The notes under the pieces: generated by a model
The model's database searches: none
Seen by the model: the letters and a program-made list of their open reading frames with translations, nothing else
Told to the model about the DNA's origin: nothing
Part shown: piece after piece, positions 59,150 through 64,000 of the stretch
Numbering within the stretch: position 1 is the first letter of the stretch
Layout of the letters: every line of letters starts with the position of its first letter
Source of the DNA: DASUPK01 sp963831605
Lineage (GTDB): Bacteria > Actinomycetota > Thermoleophilia > Solirubrobacterales > 70-9
Direction of reading: 5' to 3'
Assembly: GCA_963831605.1 (NCBI GenBank)
Contig: CAWHQR010000003.1
Span: 186,001-250,000 of the forward strand
DNA: 64,000 nucleotides
Translations under genes and position numbers: made by a program

Positions 59150-60442
59150 ATGAGCGCTGTCCTCCTCGTACTGCTGTTCCTGTTGATCGCGATCAACGGC
59201 GTCTTCGTGGCCGCGGAATTCGCCTTGGTTCGCTCTCGGCGCTCGAAGCTCGAGCAACTCGCCGCCGAGGGGTCGCGCGGTGCGAGCTCCGTGCTGGAAG
59301 AGCTCGATCGAATCGACGAGTACCTGTCTGCCTGTCAGCTCGGGATCACGATGGCCTCGATCGGGATCGGCTTCCTCGGCGAGCCGGCGGTAGCGAAGCT
59401 GATCGAGCCGATCTTCGGGAGCCTGTCGCACGGCGTCGCGGTGGCGATCTCGGTGGCGATCGCCTACACGATCGTCACCGCGCTCCACGTGACCGTCGGC
59501 GAGCAGGCGCCGAAGCTGTTCGCAATCTCGCGGCCGGAGGACACGGCCCGGAGGCTCGCGGCGCCTCTGCGCTTGTTCCGCCGCGCCAGCGCTCCGTTCA
59601 CCGTCGCCCTCACCTGGATGTCGAACGGCGTCGCGCGCATCTTCGGCGTGAAGCCCGGGCAGCTCGACGAGCAGCAGCCCACCTCCGAGGACCTGCAGAT
59701 GCTGATCTCGCAATCAGCCGTCCGCGGCAAGCTCGATCCGGGAGAGGCGGTGATGCTGCGCGGCGTCTTCCACCTGCACGAGCAGGAGGCGAGGGAGGTG
59801 ATGACTCCGATACCCGCGGTGGTCACCATCGACTACTCCTCCAACGTCGCCGACGCGCTCAACCTGTGCATCTCGTCGGGACACAACCGCCTGGTGGTGG
59901 TCGAGGACGGCAACGCTGACCGGGTCCGTGGGATCGTCCACGCGCTGCGGCTGGTGCGGCTGATGTTGAACGAGGGGCCCGAGGCGAAAATCGAGTCGGC
60001 GGTCAGGGACGCCCTGATCGTCCCTGAGACGAAGCCGCTCGACGACCTGCTCACAGAGCTGCAGCGGCAACGGTCGTCGATGGGCGTCGTCGTCGACGAG
60101 TACGGCCGGACCGTCGGGATCGTCACCGTCGAGGACATCCTCGAGGAGGTTGTCGGTGAGATCGAGGATGAGACCGATCCGCTGGCCGGCTCGCTGCGCC
60201 AGCTAGCGAATGGCGACTGGTACGTCCGGGGGCACGTCTCGCTCGGCGATCTGTCGGATCGCGGCATCGAGCTCCCAGTGGACACCGACGCCTACAACTC
60301 GATCGGCGGCTACGTCTTCGGGGAGCTGGGCAGGCTTCCGAAGCGCGGCGATCTGATCGCCGCCGACGGCTTCGAGATCCGGGTCGAATCGGTTCGCGAA
60401 AACCGGATCGAAGCGGTTCGGATCCACCCGCGATCGGCGTAA
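59150..60442 (+). CDS. CNNM/CorC-type hemolysin family protein (Mg2+/Co2+ efflux-like)
   Basis: A 430-residue membrane protein. The N-terminal CNNM domain (about 1-190) has helices VLLVLLFLLIAINGVFVAAEFALVRSRRS, CQLGITMASIGIGFLGEPA and AVAISVAIAYTIVTALHVTVGEQAPK. Two CBS domains follow (about 205-325; VMTPIPAVVTIDYSSNVADAL, GHNRLVVVEDG, VVVDEYGRTVGIVTVEDILEEVVGEI), then a CorC_HlyC domain. Such proteins export or regulate divalent cations; the 'hemolysin' name is historical. Confidence 0.9.
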   Translation: MSAVLLVLLFLLIAINGVFVAAEFALVRSRRSKLEQLAAEGSRGASSVLEELDRIDEYLSACQLGITMASIGIGFLGEPAVAKLIEPIFGSLSHGVAVAISVAIAYTIVTALHVTVGEQAPKLFAISRPEDTARRLAAPLRLFRRASAPFTVALTWMSNGVARIFGVKPGQLDEQQPTSEDLQMLISQSAVRGKLDPGEAVMLRGVFHLHEQEAREVMTPIPAVVTIDYSSNVADALNLCISSGHNRLVVVEDGNADRVRGIVHALRLVRLMLNEGPEAKIESAVRDALIVPETKPLDDLLTELQRQRSSMGVVVDEYGRTVGIVTVEDILEEVVGEIEDETDPLAGSLRQLANGDWYVRGHVSLGDLSDRGIELPVDTDAYNSIGGYVFGELGRLPKRGDLIAADGFEIRVESVRENRIEAVRIHPRSA

Positions 60443-60523
60443 GTCCTACGTTGCAGGCGTTTTTCCCTTCCGTCCGTTTACGGCTCTAGCTTCACCGTAA
60501 TCCGACGGTCATTAGGAGGCCGT

Positions 60524-60817
60524 ATGTGGGTCGTCCGGTTCAGCGATAAGCAGCTCGAGGTGGTCAGGGCAGTTCTCCGCGCCGAAGAGCACCGGGGGCC
60601 GGCATTGGAAGGCGCATTGGAGGCGCTCGACCTGGCCCGATGGGATGACCTCCCCGAAGCCCAGCTTCCGTGGGGCGAGGTGGAGGCGGAGGCGAGCAAG
60701 CAGGGCGTCTCGGAGGCCGATGTGATCTGGGATCGTTCCGGCCGACATGACGAGCCCGCGGTGCCTCCGATCTCGACGAAGTCGCGCGTCAAGCGCAAGG
60801 GCAAGCAGGCCGCTTAG
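60524..60817 (+). CDS. Small hypothetical protein (97 aa)
   Basis: A 97-residue soluble protein with a basic C-terminus (STKSRVKRKGKQ), starting MWVVRFSDKQLEVVRAVLRAEEH. AGGAGG lies four bases before the ATG. Family not recognised. The next gene's likely start lies inside it in another frame. Confidence 0.55.
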   Translation: MWVVRFSDKQLEVVRAVLRAEEHRGPALEGALEALDLARWDDLPEAQLPWGEVEAEASKQGVSEADVIWDRSGRHDEPAVPPISTKSRVKRKGKQAA

Positions 60818-61682
60818 CCTCGCCGCCCTCGTGCTTGCGGGGGTCGCGCTCGCCGGCTGCGGAGGATCGTCCGGCGACTCCGTCCAGCCGACCCGCTTCG
60901 ATGCGACTCGTGCGATGGCGCTCGTCCGCAAGCAGGTGGATGTGGGGCCGCGGCCGGCGGGATCGCCACAGCTGCGCCGGCTGGCGGATGAGCTACGGCC
61001 GATGCTCCCCGGCGGAACCTTCGAGCCATTCCCGAGCAGCGGGCCGCAGCAGGGGCTCCGGAATATCGTGGGGGTCCTTCCGGGGCGCGCCCCGGCGATC
61101 CTGATCGGGGCCCACTACGACACGCAGTACCGCCCGAAGGGGTTCGTGGGGGCCAACGACAGCGCCGCCGGAACGGCCGCCCTGATCGAGATCGCTCGTA
61201 ACCTGCGCGCCGATCTTCCGGCCGACCACCGCGAGATCCGATTCGTCCTGTTCGATGGCGAGGAGGCTCCGCCAGGCTGTCAGGACCGCGACTTTCAGTA
61301 CTGCGCGCTCCGTGGCTCGCGCGCCTACGCCGCCGCCCATCCCGGTCAGGTTGGCGACATGATCCTGCTCGACTACATCGCCAACCGCGGAGCGCACATC
61401 CCCCGTGAGACCAATTCCGAGCCGGCGCTCTGGGAGCAGTTGCGGAAGGCGGCCGGCGAGGCGGGTGCGGCGGACCTCTTCCCGGACACGACCCAGACGC
61501 CGATCATCGACGACCACATCCCCTTCCTCCAGCAGCACGTCCCCTCGATCGACCTGATCGATTGGTCCTACCCGTACAAGAACGGCACCCAGGACACGCT
61601 CGACAAGCTCGATCCGGCGGTGCTGGGAAAGGTCGGCGAGACTGTCGACCAGCTGATCCTCGACCTGAACGCTCAGTCGTAG
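60747..61682 (+). CDS. Lipoprotein M28-family peptidase / glutaminyl cyclase-like
   Basis: A 311-residue lipoprotein: Arg-rich n-region, hydrophobic stretch and lipobox LAGC (Cys at 38). The catalytic domain shows ILIGAHYDTQ (zinc His/Asp), FVGANDSAAGTAALIEIA (bridging Asp), VLFDGEEAPPG (Glu) and TPIIDDHIPFLQQHVPSIDLID (late His). This is the M28/glutaminyl-peptide cyclotransferase layout, with the single-zinc cyclase type possible. The ATG overlaps the previous gene by 71 bases. A GTG at 60831 would leave no signal peptide n-region. Confidence 0.82.
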   Translation: MTSPRCLRSRRSRASSARASRPLSLAALVLAGVALAGCGGSSGDSVQPTRFDATRAMALVRKQVDVGPRPAGSPQLRRLADELRPMLPGGTFEPFPSSGPQQGLRNIVGVLPGRAPAILIGAHYDTQYRPKGFVGANDSAAGTAALIEIARNLRADLPADHREIRFVLFDGEEAPPGCQDRDFQYCALRGSRAYAAAHPGQVGDMILLDYIANRGAHIPRETNSEPALWEQLRKAAGEAGAADLFPDTTQTPIIDDHIPFLQQHVPSIDLIDWSYPYKNGTQDTLDKLDPAVLGKVGETVDQLILDLNAQS

Positions 61683-62521
61683 TCGTAGAACCCGGCGCCC
61701 GACTTGCGGCCCAGCTTTCCCTGGTCGACCAGGGCCATCAGCCGGCCGGGCGGCCGATGGTGCTGTTCCTCGCTGTCGGCGTGGAGCGCCTCGCCGATCG
61801 CGACCGCGACGTCGATCCCGACGAGGTCGAGGAGGGCGAGCGGCCCCATCGGATAGTTCGCGCCGAGGGTCATGCAGCGGTCCACGTCCTCGGCCGCCAT
61901 CCCGGTCTGCTCCATCAGACGCACAGCGTCGAAGAGGTACGGGAAGAGCAGGCGGTTGACGACGAACCCCGGTTCATTCGGGACCTCCACCACGGTCTTG
62001 CCGATCGATTCGCACCAGGTCCTCGCGCGCAAGCGGATCTCATCGCCCGCCGCCTCCGGGATGCAGAGCTCAACCAGGTCCATTCGCGCGACCGGGTTGA
62101 AGGGATGAAGGCCGAAGGTTCGCTCCGGGTGGGCGGCTCCTGAGGCGATCTCGTCCAGCGAGAGCGACGAGGTGGTGGTCGCCAGGTCGGCGCCGGCCGC
62201 GGCATCCGCGACCGCGCTGAGCAGGTCGACCTTCGGCCCAAGCTCCTCGACGATGGCCTCGACGACGACATCGCATGACGCGAGGTCGGCGACCTTGGTC
62301 GTGACCTTGATCCGCTTCGCGTCGGCGCCGTCGACCTTCGCGGACAGGGAGTGGGCCTGCTCCTCGGCCCTCCAGGCGGAGGCATCCGAGCGAGCGAGGA
62401 GGAGGACCTGCGAGGCGACGCTGGCGCAGGCGGCGAGGCCGCAGGCGATCGTCCCGCTGCCCGCGATCGCCGGTCGCTCGTATGTGTCCGCGCCCGTCAC
62501 CCGGCGGGTGTCTATCAGCAA
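61673..62521 (-). CDS. 3-hydroxyacyl-CoA dehydrogenase family protein
   Basis: A 282-residue NAD-dependent dehydrogenase (HCDH fold). It has the Rossmann motif GSGTIACGLAA, VVVEAIVEELGPKVDLL, ATTTSSLSLDEIA, ERTFGLHPFNPVARMDLVEL with the catalytic His in LHPFNP, PGFVVNRLLFPYLFDAV and LGANYPMGPLALLDLVGID. The nucleotide motif reads GSGTIACG rather than the usual GAGxMGxG. It should oxidise 3-hydroxyacyl-CoA in beta-oxidation or butanoate-type routes. It is divergent from the thiolase that acts next in the same pathway. Confidence 0.87.
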   Translation of the reverse strand: MLIDTRRVTGADTYERPAIAGSGTIACGLAACASVASQVLLLARSDASAWRAEEQAHSLSAKVDGADAKRIKVTTKVADLASCDVVVEAIVEELGPKVDLLSAVADAAAGADLATTTSSLSLDEIASGAAHPERTFGLHPFNPVARMDLVELCIPEAAGDEIRLRARTWCESIGKTVVEVPNEPGFVVNRLLFPYLFDAVRLMEQTGMAAEDVDRCMTLGANYPMGPLALLDLVGIDVAVAIGEALHADSEEQHHRPPGRLMALVDQGKLGRKSGAGFYDYD

Positions 62522-62548
62522 TCCGTCGCCGACCCGTGCGGCACCTGG

Positions 62549-62576
62549 CTGACTCGCCAGTCGATCGTTGTATGCT
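62549..62576 (+). promoter_or_regulatory. Putative thiolase promoter
   Basis: CTGACT (62549-62554), a 16-base spacer and TATGCT (62571-62576), about 50 bases before the thiolase start, within the 105-base divergent region. A TAGGAGG ribosome site follows. Confidence 0.4.
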
Positions 62577-62626
62577 CTCTAAGGAAAGACTTGGTTGCTT
62601 GAAGAAACCGACTTAGGAGGCCCCAG

Positions 62627-63814
62627 GTGGCTGAGAACGGAAAGTTCAGTGGACGCGAGGTAGTGATCGTGGAGGCCGCCCGGTTGCCGGTTGGACGCGG
62701 CCACGAGGAGAAGGGCTATTACAAGGACGTCCACGCCTCGGGCCTGCTCGCCAAGACCTACGACGAGGTCATCAACCGCGCCGGGATCGACGGCTCCGAG
62801 GTCGAGGACGTCGTCGCCGGCTGTGTGCAGCAGTTCGGTGAGCAGGGCATCAACATCGCGCGGAACGCCTGGCTCGAGGCCGGGCTCCCGATCGAGACTC
62901 CCGCCACCACCGTCGACCGCCAGTGTGGCTCGGCGCAGCAGGCCGTCAACTTCGGCGCAGCGCTGGTCGCCTCCGGCGTCCATGACGTCGTCATCGGCGG
63001 CGGTGTCGAGCACATGGGCCACATTTCGTTCGCCGACTCGGCCGATGTGATGAAGGAGCACGGCTTCGCCTTCTCGCCCGCCCTGATGGAGCGCTACAAC
63101 CTCGTCCCGCAGGGCATCTCCGCCGAGATGATCGCCGACAAGTGGGAGATCCCCCGCTCCGAGATGGATGAGATCGGCCTCCGCTCGCACCAGCTCGCCC
63201 ACCAGGCGACCGAGGAGGGCCGCTTCGAGCGCGAGATCATTCCGTGGAAGAACAACGGCGACACCTATGTCACCGACCAGGGCATCCGTCCCCCGGGCCC
63301 CGACAGCGCGGAGAAGCTCGCCTCGCTGAAGCCGGCCTTCAAGGAGGACGGCAAGATCACCGCCGGCAACTCCTCCCAGGTCTCCGACGGCGCCGCCGCG
63401 GTCCTGCTCATGACCCGCGAGAAGGCCGACGAGCTCGGCGTCAAGCCGCGGGCCAGGATCGTCGACCAGACGACCGTCGGCGTCGACCCGGTGATCATGC
63501 TCACCGGCCCCATCCCCGCCACGCAGAAGATCCTGAAGCGCAACGGGATGAAGATGGACGACATCGACCTGATCGAGATCAACGAGGCGTTCGCCTCCGT
63601 CGTCGCCGCATGGCGCCGCGAGCTCGAGCCGGACATGGACCGCGTCAACGTCAACGGCGGCGCGATCGCCATCGGCCATCCGCTCGGCTCGACGGGCGCA
63701 CGCCTGATCACCACGCTGCTCCACGAGCTGGAGCGCTCCGACAAGGAGACCGGCCTGGTGACCATGTGCTGTGGCGGCGGGCTCGGCACCGGCACCCTGA
63801 TTCAGCGGGTCTAG
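62627..63814 (+). CDS. Acetyl-CoA acetyltransferase / 3-ketoacyl-CoA thiolase
   Basis: A 395-residue thiolase. It has the acyl-accepting Cys in VDRQCGSAQQAVNFGA (~98), GGGVEHMG, the INEAFASVV loop, NVNGGAIAIGHPLGSTGAR with the catalytic His (~350) and the second Cys in TMCCGGGLGTG. It could cleave 3-ketoacyl-CoA in beta-oxidation or condense acetyl-CoA. The divergent 3-hydroxyacyl-CoA dehydrogenase makes its substrate. GTG start with TAGGAGG six bases upstream. Confidence 0.92.
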   Translation: MAENGKFSGREVVIVEAARLPVGRGHEEKGYYKDVHASGLLAKTYDEVINRAGIDGSEVEDVVAGCVQQFGEQGINIARNAWLEAGLPIETPATTVDRQCGSAQQAVNFGAALVASGVHDVVIGGGVEHMGHISFADSADVMKEHGFAFSPALMERYNLVPQGISAEMIADKWEIPRSEMDEIGLRSHQLAHQATEEGRFEREIIPWKNNGDTYVTDQGIRPPGPDSAEKLASLKPAFKEDGKITAGNSSQVSDGAAAVLLMTREKADELGVKPRARIVDQTTVGVDPVIMLTGPIPATQKILKRNGMKMDDIDLIEINEAFASVVAAWRRELEPDMDRVNVNGGAIAIGHPLGSTGARLITTLLHELERSDKETGLVTMCCGGGLGTGTLIQRV

Positions 63815-63830
63815 CGGCCACCAGGCCGCT
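63813..63830 (+). terminator. Hairpin at the end of the thiolase gene
   Basis: AGCGGCC, loop ACCA, GGCCGCT: a perfect 7-bp stem that begins in the stop codon. A second hairpin, GCGGCC/GGCCGC (63873-63890), follows. Neither has a T-run. Confidence 0.5.
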
Positions 63831-63896
63831 CACTTCGGAGCGGAGGGCGAAGCCCGTAGCGACTTATGTGGGGCGGCCGCTTGTGGCCGCGATCTT

Positions 63897-64000
63897 ATGG
63901 CGAAGCCGTCAACCAAGAACGATTGGACCGCCGACGACCGCGCGCTGATGCGCGCCGACAAGGTGCTGAAGCGGGTCATGGAGGAGCGGGGACCGCTCGA
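63897..64000 (+). CDS. 5' end of an unidentified gene
   Basis: An ATG opens 34 codons that run off the window (MAKPSTKNDWTADDRALMRA, then a KVLKRVMEERGPL segment). The D-x-VL-x-x-x-ME-x-x-GPL pattern faintly resembles the start of HhH-GPD DNA glycosylases (AlkA type), but this is too short to assign. Confidence 0.4.
   Translation, partial: MAKPSTKNDWTADDRALMRADKVLKRVMEERGPL

Overview
The window is a GC-rich stretch of bacterial chromosome. It has dense coding, many GTG and TTG starts, and little intergenic DNA. CarD, DisA, an F420-type luciferase-like oxidoreductase, CAP-domain secreted proteins, a DUF4383 membrane protein and ECF sigma factor/partner pairs point to Actinomycetota. The Firmicutes-like order of the housekeeping genes, together with a SigH-type sigma factor, suggests the Thermoleophilia (Solirubrobacterales-like) branch. 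That placement is inferred from gene content, not from any search. The sequence looks like draft-quality data, because at least twelve single-base frameshifts interrupt otherwise well conserved genes. Ten of them fall between 31.4 and 34.8 kb.

Layout. 0-10 kb: the end of an enoyl-CoA hydratase, a sirtuin, a luciferase-like oxidoreductase, a large multidomain peptidoglycan hydrolase, a purine nucleoside phosphorylase, a regulator joining a DNA-binding domain to a class III cyclase, and two CAP-domain secreted proteins. 10-27 kb: a housekeeping block with tilS-hpt-ftsH, folP-folB-folK, coaX, dus, greA-lysS and clpC, interspersed with alpha/beta hydrolases, a GST-like protein and a small potassium channel. 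27-49 kb: an aldo/keto reductase, a diguanylate cyclase, radA-disA-carD-ispD, kup, a PHP phosphatase, ispF, an acyl-CoA ligase, lipid-acting enzymes, cysS-rlmB, a redox/MarR cluster and a sigH-like gene. 49-50.6 kb: a short less GC-rich segment with a SnoaL-like protein and a PD-(D/E)XK-like protein that runs into tRNA-Thr(UGU). 50.5-64 kb: an iron-type alcohol dehydrogenase, a PlsC-GpsA fusion, two ECF sigma operons, a rhomboid protease, SRPBCC and BtuF-like proteins, pterin dehydratase, a CNNM/CorC protein, a lipoprotein peptidase, and 3-hydroxyacyl-CoA dehydrogenase opposite a thiolase.

How the genes work together. Folate synthesis (folP/B/K, with pterin-4a-carbinolamine dehydratase further along), tRNA maturation and charging (tilS, dus, lysS, cysS, tRNA-Thr), protein quality control (ftsH, clpC), DNA integrity and c-di-AMP (radA, disA) and isoprenoid synthesis (ispD, ispF) form the conserved core. 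Phospholipid synthesis is represented by the PlsC-GpsA fusion and a second acyltransferase. Fatty-acid breakdown is represented by genes at both ends of the window. Potassium handling (Kup, a TVGYG channel) sits near the c-di-AMP synthase, a second messenger that controls potassium in other bacteria.

A recurring sequence signal is a -10-like hexamer (TAnnnT) placed 6-9 bases before the start codon of many genes, which implies widespread leaderless transcription. Several perfect inverted repeats sit in intergenic positions. Some are probably terminators and others look like operators.
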